This document shows, piece by piece, positions 33,657 through 42,805 of a DNA stretch of 64,000 nt. Source of the DNA: JBEBGV01 sp040081265 (lineage in GTDB: Bacteria > Acidobacteriota > Vicinamibacteria > Vicinamibacterales > UBA2999); NCBI GenBank assembly GCA_040081265.1, contig JBEBGV010000004.1:62001-126000 (forward strand), written 5' to 3'. The number at the start of each line of letters is the position of its first letter. The stretch's first letter is position 1. Position numbers and translations under genes: made by a program. The notes beneath the pieces are model-generated. The model saw nothing but the letters and a program-made list of their open reading frames with translations, ran no database searches and had not been told where the DNA came from.

Positions 33657-33691
33657 CCCCGTTGCGGGGTTTGCGCGGCTTTGACGCGTTA
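33657..33691. repeat. 35-bp interspersed element, copy 2 (possible terminator of the pilT operon)
   Basis: CCCCG-TTG-CGGGG forms a small stem followed by TTTG and ends in TTGACGCGTTA. It matches 21213-21247 at 29 of 35 positions. Its place 17 bases after the PilT stop fits a weak terminator or an inserted repeat. Confidence 0.4.
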
Positions 33692-33701
33692 GGGAAGTCA
33701 G

Positions 33702-36164
33702 ATGACTCCCAGCGTCAAATCGACGAGCCAGACGAAGGACGAACGCTCTGGGGCAATCGACCAGAAGCTCGCAGCGCACCTGTTCGCGGCCGAGGAAGCC
33801 CTTCAGGCGAGTGAGCAGCGGCTGGCCGCCCAAAGTCAGGCGCTCACCAGCCTCACCGCCCGCTACGCCGACCTCGACGACCCCTTCGACGAGCGTTTGC
33901 GCGACATCCTGGTGGTGTCCGCCCGCGCGCTGCAGGTGTCTCGGCTGAGCATGTGGCGCTTCGACGAAGAGCGGCAGTCCATCCGCTGCGTGAGCATGTT
34001 CCACAGTGGAGCCGGACGTCATGAGTCCGGCGCCTTGCTCATGAGGCACGAGGCGCCCGCCTACTTCGCCGCTCTCGAAGGCGAGCGTGTGGTCGCCGCT
34101 TCGGACGCCCAGACGGACCCGCGCACCCGCGAGTTCCTCACCACCTATCTGTTCCCCAACAGCATTGGCGCCATGCTGGACGTACCGCTGCGTCAGAACA
34201 AGGTCACTGTCGGGGTTCTCTGCGCCGAGCACATTGGTGGTCCCCGGACGTGGGCCATCGACGAGCAGAACTTCGCGATCGCGACCGCCAACCTGATCGC
34301 GATGGCACTGGCCGATGAGGCCCGTCACGTCGCCCTCGACCGTCTGGCCGAAAGCAATGCGCTGGCCCAGCTCATCGTCGACACGGCGCATGACGCGTTC
34401 GTGGGCGTCGATTCGACCGGCAAGATCGTGACCTGGAACACGCAGGCGGAGAAGACATTCGGCTGGACCCGCGCTGACGCGATCGGACGGACGCTGACCG
34501 ACACGATCATCCCGCCGAGGTTCCGCGACGCACACATGAAAGGCATGCGGCGTTTCCACGAGACCGGCGAAGCCGCTGTGGTCAACCAGCGCATCGAGCT
34601 GATGGCGCTGCACCGCGAGGGACACGAATTCCCGATCGAGATCACCATCACGCTGCCGATGTGGACCAGAGACGGCTATTTCTTCGGGGCCTTTCTCCGC
34701 GACATCTCCGTGCGTCGCGAACATGAAGACGAACTGCGTCGGGCCAAGGAATCAGCGGAAGCCGCCACGCGCGCCAAGAGCGAATTTCTCGCCAACATGA
34801 GCCATGAGCTGCGGACGCCGCTCAACGGCGTGCTCGGCTACGCGCAGCTGCTGCAGCGCGACAGGACGCTCAGCGGGTCGCAGCGCGAGGCGCTCGACGC
34901 CATCTCGAAGTCGGGATCGCACCTGCTCGACCTGATCAACGACATTCTGGACCTGTCGAAAATCGAGGCCGGGGCGATCGACATCGAAACCGCGGGCACA
35001 GACCTTGCGCAGCTGGTCATCGACCTGAAGTACATCGTTGGCGAGGCCGCGCGCCGGAAGGGCCTGCTGCTGACGACGATTATTGCTGCTGACGTGCCGC
35101 GACGGGTCGTGATGGACGGGCGGCATGTGCGGCAGGTGCTGCTCAACCTGCTTGGCAACGCCATCAAGTTCACCGAGTCGGGTGAGGTGCGACTCGTCAT
35201 CGAGCGCGAGGGCGATGAGTACCTGTCGTTCGCGGTCAGCGACACGGGCATCGGCATCGAGTCGGGCGCGCGCGCGACGATCTTCGAGGCCTTCACGCAG
35301 ACAGCCTCGGGCGCGAAGGCCGGTGGGACCGGTCTTGGTCTCGCCATCAGCTATCGACTGGTAAAGCGGATGGGTAACGAGTTGAAGGTCGAGAGCGAGC
35401 CTGGCAAGGGAAGCCGGTTCTCGTTCTGCCTGACGCTCGAGCCGGACGCAACGGCGGGCCGGGATGTCCACGCCCTCGCGGGCGAACTGCCCTACGATGC
35501 GCGCCTGGCTCCGGGCGAGGACATCACGGCGCTCGTGGTCGACGACAGTACGGTGAACCGCCGCATTCTGGCAGCCCTGCTCGAAAGCGCCGGCGTTCGG
35601 GTGATCACCGCCGCCGGCGGGCGGGAAGCCGTTCAGCTGGCGCGCGAGAACTGCCCGAACGTGATCTTCATGGATCTCAAGATGGGCGATCTGGACGGGC
35701 TCCAGGCAACCACGATGCTGCAGGCAGACGAGGTCACCCGGCGCATTCCGGTCATCGCGGTGACCGCCAGCGCACTCGGTGACAGTCGGCGCCGCGCCCT
35801 CGAAGCCGGGTGCGTGGACTATCTGCCGAAGCCGGTGAGCGCCGAGGCGTTGTTCTCGGCGCTGCAGACGCACCTGCGGGTGAGCTTCGTGTCGACGACC
35901 CAGGCGCAGCCGATGGTCGCAGCACCCACGCTCGAAGATGCCGCAACACGGGCCGACGTCGCGAGCCGGCTCCGCCGCGCCATCGACATTGGAGATGTCA
36001 CTGGGCTGGAGGGGCTTGCCCAGGAACTGGTGGGCCACGGCCCTGGGCACACAGCGATCGGCCAGCAGATTTCACGTCTGGTCGCCAACTTGGAATTCGA
36101 TGGCCTGGAAGACCTGGCACTCGTGCTGTCGGCAGATGAGGTGAGTGGACATGACCGTCGCTGA
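33702..36164 (+). CDS. Hybrid sensor histidine kinase (GAF-PAS-HisKA-HATPase-REC)
   Basis: The 820-residue cytoplasmic protein has a coiled N-terminus, a GAF domain (about 60-210), a PAS domain (about 215-335; TAHDAFVGVDSTGKIVTWNT), a HisKA helix pair with H368 in FLANMSHELRTPLNGVLGYA, a HATPase domain (NLLGNAIKFTESG, DTGIGIESG, GTGLGLAISYRLV) and a receiver domain with D658 in VIFMDLKMGD. The last 90 residues (LRRAIDIGDVTGLEGLAQEL) look helical, like a degenerate phosphotransfer domain without the His motif. No membrane segment is present, so the signal is intracellular. The next gene starts 14 bases before its stop. Confidence 0.92.
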   Translation: MTPSVKSTSQTKDERSGAIDQKLAAHLFAAEEALQASEQRLAAQSQALTSLTARYADLDDPFDERLRDILVVSARALQVSRLSMWRFDEERQSIRCVSMFHSGAGRHESGALLMRHEAPAYFAALEGERVVAASDAQTDPRTREFLTTYLFPNSIGAMLDVPLRQNKVTVGVLCAEHIGGPRTWAIDEQNFAIATANLIAMALADEARHVALDRLAESNALAQLIVDTAHDAFVGVDSTGKIVTWNTQAEKTFGWTRADAIGRTLTDTIIPPRFRDAHMKGMRRFHETGEAAVVNQRIELMALHREGHEFPIEITITLPMWTRDGYFFGAFLRDISVRREHEDELRRAKESAEAATRAKSEFLANMSHELRTPLNGVLGYAQLLQRDRTLSGSQREALDAISKSGSHLLDLINDILDLSKIEAGAIDIETAGTDLAQLVIDLKYIVGEAARRKGLLLTTIIAADVPRRVVMDGRHVRQVLLNLLGNAIKFTESGEVRLVIEREGDEYLSFAVSDTGIGIESGARATIFEAFTQTASGAKAGGTGLGLAISYRLVKRMGNELKVESEPGKGSRFSFCLTLEPDATAGRDVHALAGELPYDARLAPGEDITALVVDDSTVNRRILAALLESAGVRVITAAGGREAVQLARENCPNVIFMDLKMGDLDGLQATTMLQADEVTRRIPVIAVTASALGDSRRRALEAGCVDYLPKPVSAEALFSALQTHLRVSFVSTTQAQPMVAAPTLEDAATRADVASRLRRAIDIGDVTGLEGLAQELVGHGPGHTAIGQQISRLVANLEFDGLEDLALVLSADEVSGHDRR

Positions 36165-37362
36165 AGTGATCGACGTACGCCCGCGGACGGCTCTGCCGCT
36201 TCCGCCGGCAACGATTCTGGTGGTCGACGATGGCCCGGTGAACCTGCAGGTGCTCGTCCGCACCCTCCACGGCAGCGGCCATCGCGTTCTGGTGGCGCGC
36301 GACGGCCGCGCCGCGCTCGACATCGTTCGGCGCGCCCGGCCAGACCTGGTGCTGCTCGACGTCATGATGCCGGACATCGACGGCTTCGAGGTGTGCCGGG
36401 CCATCAAGGCCGACCCTGCCACCGAGGAAACCGTCGTGATCTTCCTGTCGGCCCTCGACGATGTGGCCGACAAGGTGTCGGGGCTGAAGCTGGGAGCCGC
36501 GGACTACATCACCAAGCCGATCCAGTCAGACGAGGTGCTCGCGCGAATTGAGACGCACCTGACGCGCCAGTATCTGGAGCGCGAGCTGCGGCGGAACCGC
36601 GACCGTCTCGACCGTGAGCTCGAAAGTGCTGCCGACATGCAGCGGCAAATCCTTCCACAGACACTGCCCACCTGCGCAGCGGTCGACTTTGCCGCCTACT
36701 ACCGCACCAGTCGCCACGCTGGCGGCGACTACTACGACGTGCTGGACCTCGGGTCGGGGAGGTATGGCGTCCTGGTGGCCGACGTATCGGGCCACGGAGC
36801 GCCGGCGGCCATCGTCATGGCGATGCTGAGGACCGCAGTGCACGGGCTCGCCCAACGCGACGATCCCGCGGCGGTGTTGGGCCAGATCAACGAACACTTC
36901 AGGTACCTGTGGGGTGGCGGCATGTTTGCCACCGCGTTCTACGCCGTGCTGGACGTGCCGAACCGGACGCTGCGCGCCTCGTGCGCAGGCCATCCGCCCC
37001 CGCTGCTGGTCCGCCAATCGGCGCGGGGGGCGGTGCTCGTGCCGCTGCCCGTGGATGCAGTGCGGCCGTTGTTGCTGATGGACCTTGGCGACGTGCCAGT
37101 CTCGGAGTACGCACTAGAGCCAGAGGACCGGATCCTTCTCTATACCGACGGCATCACGGACAGGGACTCATCCGACGGATCGATGTTCGACGAGACGCGC
37201 CTTGTTTCTGCCCTGGCACGTGCCGCCGCGCTCGAACCCGGGGCGATGGTGAACCAGCTCGTCGCCGACCTCGACGCCTTCGCCGACGGGCAGGAGCCGC
37301 ACGACGATCAGACGCTGCTACTCGTCCGTATCAAAGGGACGGCCGTCCGACCAGCATGCTGA
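36151..37362 (+). CDS. Response regulator with PP2C (SpoIIE/RsbU-type) phosphatase output
   Basis: The start at ATG 36151 (behind GAGGTGAG) gives 403 residues. A receiver domain (acidic VVDDG, phospho-acceptor D70 in LVLLDVMMPD, Lys in YITKPI) is joined by a coiled linker (ELRRNRDRLDRELESAADMQ) to a PP2C domain with metal-binding Asp in HAGGDYYDVLDLG, VADVSGHG, SCAGHPPPLL and LLYTDGITD, ending HDDQTLLLVRI. It probably dephosphorylates an anti-sigma-factor antagonist when activated by the hybrid kinase encoded just upstream and overlapping it. No such antagonist is encoded in the window. Its 3' end overlaps the convergent glycosyltransferase gene by 55 bases. Confidence 0.9.
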   Translation: MTVAEVIDVRPRTALPLPPATILVVDDGPVNLQVLVRTLHGSGHRVLVARDGRAALDIVRRARPDLVLLDVMMPDIDGFEVCRAIKADPATEETVVIFLSALDDVADKVSGLKLGAADYITKPIQSDEVLARIETHLTRQYLERELRRNRDRLDRELESAADMQRQILPQTLPTCAAVDFAAYYRTSRHAGGDYYDVLDLGSGRYGVLVADVSGHGAPAAIVMAMLRTAVHGLAQRDDPAAVLGQINEHFRYLWGGGMFATAFYAVLDVPNRTLRASCAGHPPPLLVRQSARGAVLVPLPVDAVRPLLLMDLGDVPVSEYALEPEDRILLYTDGITDRDSSDGSMFDETRLVSALARAAALEPGAMVNQLVADLDAFADGQEPHDDQTLLLVRIKGTAVRPAC

Positions 37363-38639
37363 CTCGTCACCGGCTGACGACCTGACACGTAGCTCTCGAT
37401 GAGGTCGGCAGATTGCTCGAGGCCGTCTTCCAGCGCCATCGTCGCCGAGAGGCGTTCGGCTTGCGCCTTCATCCCATCGTCCCGTATCGCGGAATCGATC
37501 GCCGCGGCGACACGGGCCACAGTCAGTTGCCCGATAGGAACGGGGGCAGGCGCCACCCCGAGGTCGTGCAGGCGTCTCGCCCAGAAGTGCTGATCGAACG
37601 CGAATGGCACGATGACACTTGGGATGCCGGCACGCAGTGCGGCCGCGCAGGTGCCCGCGCCACCATGGTGAATCGCCGCGGCGGCGCGCGGGAAGAGCCA
37701 GGAGTGTGGTGCCGTGTCGACCGTCAGCAGACGATCTGTCGTCGAGGCGTTCTGCAGTTTCGCCCAGCCAGACAGCACCACTGCGCGCTGGCCCGTCAAC
37801 GCCAGAGCCTCAGCCAGGATGCGCGTCACCGCTGCGGAGTCCTTCGGCACCATGCTGCCGAAGCCGATCGTAATCGGCGGTGGCCCCTCGTCGAGAAACC
37901 GACGGAGCGCTGCAGGGGGAGACCACTCCTGCTGGTCCGCCTCGTACCAGAAGCCGGTCACGTGCACGTTGTCGGGCCAGTCACGCGGCCTGGGAACAAC
38001 CGACGGGCTGTAGAGGAAGAGATAGGCCAGGACTCGTTGGTCGAGCCAGGAGCGAAGCGCCCGTCTGGAGACGGCGCCGAGCCCCATACGGACGCGAAGG
38101 CGGTTCAGCATCGCCAGCGGCAACTGGTTGGTCAGGTACCAGTCCAGCTGATAGCTTGCGGCAATCCGGGCGCGACTCTCACCGGTGTCGCGCAGGTAGT
38201 AGGGATGAGCGAACTCGCGCGTCCTGATGGTCGGTGCCGCGTACGCCGCGATACAAGGCACGCCGAGTCGCTCTGCGATGTGTGGAGCCGGAAGCGCCAG
38301 GCGGGAGTGCACGATCAACTCGGTGCCGGCGCAGGCTTCGACAAACGCATTCGCGTTCGCCTCAATGAGCCTGGGAAACGTCAGCCAGAAGCGGACTCGC
38401 CCCGACAGTCCCGCGAAACGTGTTGAACTCTTCCCTGGCGTCTCGGCGTCGGCCCGTTGAACTCCTGCGGGCAGGTCTCCGAGAGGCACGAACGTCAGTC
38501 CTGCATCGCCGACGAGGGCTCGAAAGGTTTCAAACGCGCCGAGGCGAACGTCATGGCCTCGCCGCTGCAGTCGCACGCCGAGCGCCACGTAGGGCTGCAC
38601 GTCGCCGCGTGAGCCCACCGCGAGGATGGTGATCTTCAT
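37308..38639 (-). CDS. UGT/MGT-type (GT1) glycosyltransferase
   Basis: The ATG at 38639 gives 443 residues beginning MKITILAVGSRGDVQPYVAL, the usual N-terminus of sterol and antibiotic glycosyltransferases. The C-terminal donor-binding region shows ITIGFGSMVPKD, TVDTAPHSWLFPRAAAAIHH, GGAGTCAAALRAGIPSVIVP and FAFDQHFWARRLHDLGVAP, the bacterial counterpart of the plant PSPG box. It should transfer a sugar from an NDP-sugar to a lipophilic acceptor, perhaps a lipid or natural product. It is the last gene of a minus-strand operon and starts in an ATGA overlap with the GT2 gene. Confidence 0.92.
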   Translation of the reverse strand: MKITILAVGSRGDVQPYVALGVRLQRRGHDVRLGAFETFRALVGDAGLTFVPLGDLPAGVQRADAETPGKSSTRFAGLSGRVRFWLTFPRLIEANANAFVEACAGTELIVHSRLALPAPHIAERLGVPCIAAYAAPTIRTREFAHPYYLRDTGESRARIAASYQLDWYLTNQLPLAMLNRLRVRMGLGAVSRRALRSWLDQRVLAYLFLYSPSVVPRPRDWPDNVHVTGFWYEADQQEWSPPAALRRFLDEGPPPITIGFGSMVPKDSAAVTRILAEALALTGQRAVVLSGWAKLQNASTTDRLLTVDTAPHSWLFPRAAAAIHHGGAGTCAAALRAGIPSVIVPFAFDQHFWARRLHDLGVAPAPVPIGQLTVARVAAAIDSAIRDDGMKAQAERLSATMALEDGLEQSADLIESYVSGRQPVTSQHAGRTAVPLIRTSSSV

Positions 38640-39664
38640 CGCGTGGCTGTCCTGACACGCCAGCGCTCGACAAGAAGGTGCCGGCCCCGACCGTGCTGGA
38701 AGACAAAGCTCCACGCACCGAGCAGGTGGCCCCAGGCGTAGGACAAGGCGAGGCGCTGTTCCGCTGCCCTCCTGCGACGCGCGACGGCGTACGCCGAACG
38801 TGCGAGCCGCCAGGCGTACAGTGCGGTTGCCGAGACTGCCGGGCCCAGGCCCCACACGCTCTCTGGCGGGTGGTTCTCGGCGACGACGCTGAGGATGGGC
38901 CACTGTGCACCGATGCCTTGGTACATCGCGCACAGATGGGGAAAGCTGAGGCTGGCCTCCGGGACGTGGTGATGCAGCTCGGTTGCCGGGTTGTACCAGA
39001 GTTCATATCCGGCGCTTCGGATGCGAAGGACGAGCTCCGTGTCCTCTCCGGCGAGTCGCTTGTGGCCGGTCCTGCCAGGCAGGATCCCATCGCTCAACCA
39101 CCCGGACGCAGCGACGGCCTCGCGCCGCAGGACGAGACCCGCGCCACCCAGATAGGTCCGGCCGGTGGCGGGCAGTTGCAGCGGCACGGGCCCCTCGTCT
39201 CGCAGCCCGAATACCCTGGCGCTGCGCTGGAAGATGTCGGCCGGCGGCACCTCCCAGTCGAGATGGATACGCCCGCCCACGGCTCCTGCCCGCGGGTGAT
39301 CGCGCATGAACGTCAGCGCCTCCCGAATCCAGTTCGGGGCCAGCGTACAGTCATCATCGACATAGGCGATGAGCGGCGCGCCGGTGTCGCGAATCGCGCG
39401 CTGGCGTGCGAACTTGACCCCTTGCCGGGCTTCGAAGGTATACGTCAGGCCGGGAATCGAGTCCGACCGCTGCCACCGCTCGACCACCGACTTCGTGTCA
39501 TCGGTGCTCCGGTTGTCGACGACGATGACCGACCAGATGGCGGCGGGATCGACCTGTTGTGCGGCAATCGACTTGAGCGTCCGCTCCAGCATCCGGCTCC
39601 GGTTATAGGTGCAGATGGCGAGCGAGATCGCCGCGCCGGGCACGCCTGGATCCACTACAGCCAT
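38636..39664 (-). CDS. GT2-family glycosyltransferase
   Basis: Starting at ATG 39664, the 342 residues have a GT-A domain: ISLAICTYNRSRMLERTLKS, VIVVDNRSTDDTK, the metal site AYVDDDCTLAPNWI, AGAVGGRIHLDW, RTYLGGAGLVLRREAVAASG and the catalytic Asp/Glu region LAGEDTELVLRIRSAGYELW with HHHVPE. The C-terminus carries hydrophobic and basic stretches (LGPAVSATALYAWRLARSAY) that may bind the membrane. It overlaps the upstream fusion gene by 10 bases and the GT1 gene downstream by four. Confidence 0.9.
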   Translation of the reverse strand: MAVVDPGVPGAAISLAICTYNRSRMLERTLKSIAAQQVDPAAIWSVIVVDNRSTDDTKSVVERWQRSDSIPGLTYTFEARQGVKFARQRAIRDTGAPLIAYVDDDCTLAPNWIREALTFMRDHPRAGAVGGRIHLDWEVPPADIFQRSARVFGLRDEGPVPLQLPATGRTYLGGAGLVLRREAVAASGWLSDGILPGRTGHKRLAGEDTELVLRIRSAGYELWYNPATELHHHVPEASLSFPHLCAMYQGIGAQWPILSVVAENHPPESVWGLGPAVSATALYAWRLARSAYAVARRRRAAEQRLALSYAWGHLLGAWSFVFQHGRGRHLLVERWRVRTATR

Positions 39665-41811
39665 CGCTCGAGCCGAGAAAGGTTCTCGACCCAGCTCGGC
39701 GCATGCCGTGTGACCGGCAGCGTCCACTTCTTCTGGACGGTCAGCAGCCTCGCAAATGGGTTGTGCTCGAGGCGAGCCAGTTCTTCGCCGACACCCGGGT
39801 CGATGTCACCTCCCCAGAGTTCGCTGTGGTCGGCGCTGTACTCGACAAAGAATGCATCTCGCGTTGCCGCCGCGTCGCTGCGGTTGCCGCGATGACCTCC
39901 GTTGGAGTCGAACAGGAAGATGTCGCCCGCCTTTCCTGTGGCGTCGTAGGTCTCGACCGCTGGCAGGTGCTTCCTGCAGTACTCGATGCCGCACGAGCTC
40001 TTGAGGAACATCGCGTACGGGTGGAACAACCGGTGTGAGCCAAGGATGTAGCTCATATGCTGCCCGCCGGGCTCGACGTCGGTCAGCAGGATCATCATCT
40101 TGAAGCGGCGTTCCTCCATGTCGTGGTGCCAGCCGAACATGTCGTTGTCCCGGCTGGCGATCGGCAGGTATCTCATCGCTACGCCGCGTTGGATGAACGG
40201 CGTCCTGCCGAGAAAGAGCCGTGCGCACGCGATGAGATCGTCGTGACAGCACAGCCTGGCGAGGTCGGGTGAGTACTTGAAGGCGTTGTTGGACACGTAG
40301 GCCTGGTCGTTGGGCCACCAGTGCTCTTCTTCGTCGTAATGCTTGTGGTCAGCCTTGCCCCTGGCGATGCGCTCATCCAGCGCCTGGATGAACCGCGCGA
40401 AGTCTGTGCGCAGGCTGGTCAGCGCCTCAGGGGTGAGTAATCCGGTGATCTTGATGATGCCGCGGCGCTCCAGGTCCGCTGCCCATCCTTGCGCACGCGC
40501 CGAGGCTGAAGGCAGGAGGGGAGCCCCTGCGGTGCCGGCCCTCATGGGCAGGCGGTGATAGCGCTGACGGATCCCGTGCAGGATGTCTGGCGGGGTCGTG
40601 CTGCCAGCGCACGCGGATCGACCCTTGTGGTCGACCAGATGCGGGTTCGCGCCGTGCGCGAGGAGACTCGCGGCGATCTCCTCATATCCAAGCGACACCG
40701 CACGATGCAGGGCAGAACAGCCGCTGGAGTCCTGCGCGTTCACGGGGACACCTGAGGCGAGCAGGCGCGTGACCGCGGCCAGATCACCGTGCCGGGTCGC
40801 GGAGATCAGGGGGATGTTCTGGTGCGGGCGTTCGGTGAGGCGGGCCCAGGTCCGCGCGAGCGGGCGCTGATACCGACTGAGAGAACGTGGCGGATTCGTC
40901 GGCGTACGAGGCGAGGTAAGCACCCCCCAGAGAACCGACGCCTTGATGAACGGTTTCAGCCAGCGGTGCGGATGGCCGCTGACGCGCGCCAGACGGTACG
41001 ACACCTCTGCCTGCACGGCCTGACGCCACATCCATCTCGGCCGTCCCCACAGCATCGGGGTGGTCCTCGGATAGACGGTGGGATATGACCGGCCGCGGAG
41101 CGTGTAGTAGTGGCGAAGGTACGTGAGGGTTTGACGCTGGATCGGAATCCAGTGCTCGACGCGCGCGTCGGGCACCCACCATCCCGTCCCCCCGGCGGCG
41201 AAGATCGCCTTGACGAGGTTGGTTTCCTCGCAGAGTGCGCCCGCGTTGTGCCTGCGTCCGAGGTCGGGGTTGTAGGGGAACTGTCGCTGCTCCAGCATCC
41301 GCACCACGAAGTTCACGCCATACGGACTCTTGTCCTCTCCGTTCAACTCGATCGGGTCGGCGCCGAGCTCACGCCCCGCGAACGCCGACTGCACCTCGGC
41401 CTCAGAAGCGATCGCCTCGAGCCACGCCGGCGGTGTCCCTTCGAATTTCGGACGGACAGGCCCACCGAACACCGCGGCACCGGGCCAGCGCCTGATCGCG
41501 CGTTCGTACGCGCGCAGCCATGTCGTATCCACCAGGGCGTCATCGTCGGTCCACACCAGGTAGTCGCCGTGCGCGTGGCGAACCGCGGCGTTGCGGGCGT
41601 GGGAGTGGCCGGACGCACCCTCAAAGACAGGGCGCAGTGGAAGCCGGCCGCGGAAGCTGTCGAGGACCGCGTCGGTGTGGTCGGTGCAGTTGTTGTTGAC
41701 GACGAGGAGTTCCCAGGGCGTGGCCGGTCGTTCGAGGCGCGTCAGGCGCTCGAGCGTCTGGGCAAGCAAAGCCGCCCGGTTCCAGGTGCAAATCGCGACG
41801 GTGAGCAACAC
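39655..41811 (-). CDS. Three-domain fusion: GT2 glycosyltransferase, ankyrin repeats, phytanoyl-CoA-dioxygenase-like oxygenase
   Basis: The 718-residue product (GTG start at 41811) opens with a GT2 domain (1 to about 300): LTVAICTWNRAALLAQTLER, LVVNNNCTDHT, metal-binding DDD at 89-91 in YLVWTDDDALVD, and CEETN near 195. Ankyrin repeats occupy about 333-402 (PLISATRHGDLAAVTRLLAS, GCSALHRAVSLGYEEIAASL, LAHGANPHLVDHKGRSA). A 2-oxoglutarate/Fe(II) oxygenase domain spans about 448-665: the iron facial triad is H562-x-D564 (GWHHDMEER) and H640 (SNGGHRGN), with R651 for 2-oxoglutarate. The frame is uninterrupted, so the fusion is not a join of adjacent genes by error. It leads an operon with two more glycosyltransferases. 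Glycosylation coupled to hydroxylation of one product is inferred. Confidence 0.88.
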   Translation of the reverse strand: MLLTVAICTWNRAALLAQTLERLTRLERPATPWELLVVNNNCTDHTDAVLDSFRGRLPLRPVFEGASGHSHARNAAVRHAHGDYLVWTDDDALVDTTWLRAYERAIRRWPGAAVFGGPVRPKFEGTPPAWLEAIASEAEVQSAFAGRELGADPIELNGEDKSPYGVNFVVRMLEQRQFPYNPDLGRRHNAGALCEETNLVKAIFAAGGTGWWVPDARVEHWIPIQRQTLTYLRHYYTLRGRSYPTVYPRTTPMLWGRPRWMWRQAVQAEVSYRLARVSGHPHRWLKPFIKASVLWGVLTSPRTPTNPPRSLSRYQRPLARTWARLTERPHQNIPLISATRHGDLAAVTRLLASGVPVNAQDSSGCSALHRAVSLGYEEIAASLLAHGANPHLVDHKGRSACAGSTTPPDILHGIRQRYHRLPMRAGTAGAPLLPSASARAQGWAADLERRGIIKITGLLTPEALTSLRTDFARFIQALDERIARGKADHKHYDEEEHWWPNDQAYVSNNAFKYSPDLARLCCHDDLIACARLFLGRTPFIQRGVAMRYLPIASRDNDMFGWHHDMEERRFKMMILLTDVEPGGQHMSYILGSHRLFHPYAMFLKSSCGIEYCRKHLPAVETYDATGKAGDIFLFDSNGGHRGNRSDAAATRDAFFVEYSADHSELWGGDIDPGVGEELARLEHNPFARLLTVQKKWTLPVTRHAPSWVENLSRLERWL

Positions 41812-41941
41812 GGGTGGTGTGGCAAGGGTCGCCAGAGACGTGCCACCACCCGTGGTTGCCGAGCGCGCAAAACGTTAGCCGATCAGGCGGTTTCCCGGTC
41901 GAACCGCGCAGTCATCCCGGGATGGCCAGACTAAGGTCAGG

Positions 41942-42805
41942 CTAGGCCAGGGCTTTTCCGAACAGCACCATCAGACGTGCCCACGCCTTTTCAGCCTGCG
42001 GCTCGTTGTACACCGCTGAATCCGGCGGGCACCAGCCGTGGGCGGCACCGGCGTACACCTCAACTTCAGCCGCGTTGCCGAACGTCTGCGTGAGCACGTT
42101 CTTCTCGTTCGGCGCACGCATGTCATCGTTCTCGGCGATGGCAATGAGGAACTGCGACTTCGTCTTTGACGCAACGGTGTGCGGACTGTCCGCACCGTCG
42201 GTGACGAGTCCGCCGCCGTGGAACGAGGCGGCGGCACCGACGCGATCCGACGCGGCCGCGGTGCGCATGACGATCGGGCCGCCCATGCAGTAGCCCATCG
42301 TTCCGATCTTCTTGTTCTTTGCCACCGAGGCCTGACCGTCGAGCCACGCGACGAACGCCTTCGCGTCGCTCGTGTGCGTGGTGGCATTGAGTGCCTGCGC
42401 CAGCGGCAGGAGGATGTTGCGAACCGCAGGGTCGTTGAAGGACTGCCCGGGCTGGAGGACCGGTGCCTTCTTCTGCCGGTAGAACGGGTTGACCACGAGT
42501 ACCGAATATCCGGACTCCGCCAGGCGCTTGCCCATCTGTCGGAACGCGGGACGCAGTCCCATGATGTCGGGCCAGATGATGACGCCGGGCGCGGTGCCGC
42601 TCGCCGGGTGGACGAAGTAACAGTCGGCGGTGCCGTCGGGCGTGCGGACGTTCACGTCAGACTCGGTGACCGTGACGGCGTTGACCACGCGCGGCAGCAT
42701 CATGACGACGCCTGCGCCGACCAGGGCGCCAAACTCGCGCCGCGTCACCAGTCCTCGCGCCGCGTACTCCTTCGCATCATCTTCAAAGTGGTTCTGATCG
42801 CACAT
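41942..42805 (-). CDS. Dienelactone hydrolase-family protein with Tat-like signal
   Basis: The 287-residue protein starts at ATG 42805 behind AGGAGG. A twin-arginine motif (VTRREFGALVGAG) lies unusually about 20 residues in, after a hydrophilic N-terminus. The hydrolase domain shows the cysteine nucleophile elbow GTMGYCMGGPIVM, the acid in IAENDDMRAPNE and the catalytic His in VYAGAAHGWCPPD. Dienelactone hydrolases open lactone rings in aromatic catabolism, but no such pathway is nearby, so the substrate is open. Confidence 0.9.
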   Translation of the reverse strand: MCDQNHFEDDAKEYAARGLVTRREFGALVGAGVVMMLPRVVNAVTVTESDVNVRTPDGTADCYFVHPASGTAPGVIIWPDIMGLRPAFRQMGKRLAESGYSVLVVNPFYRQKKAPVLQPGQSFNDPAVRNILLPLAQALNATTHTSDAKAFVAWLDGQASVAKNKKIGTMGYCMGGPIVMRTAAASDRVGAAASFHGGGLVTDGADSPHTVASKTKSQFLIAIAENDDMRAPNEKNVLTQTFGNAAEVEVYAGAAHGWCPPDSAVYNEPQAEKAWARLMVLFGKALA

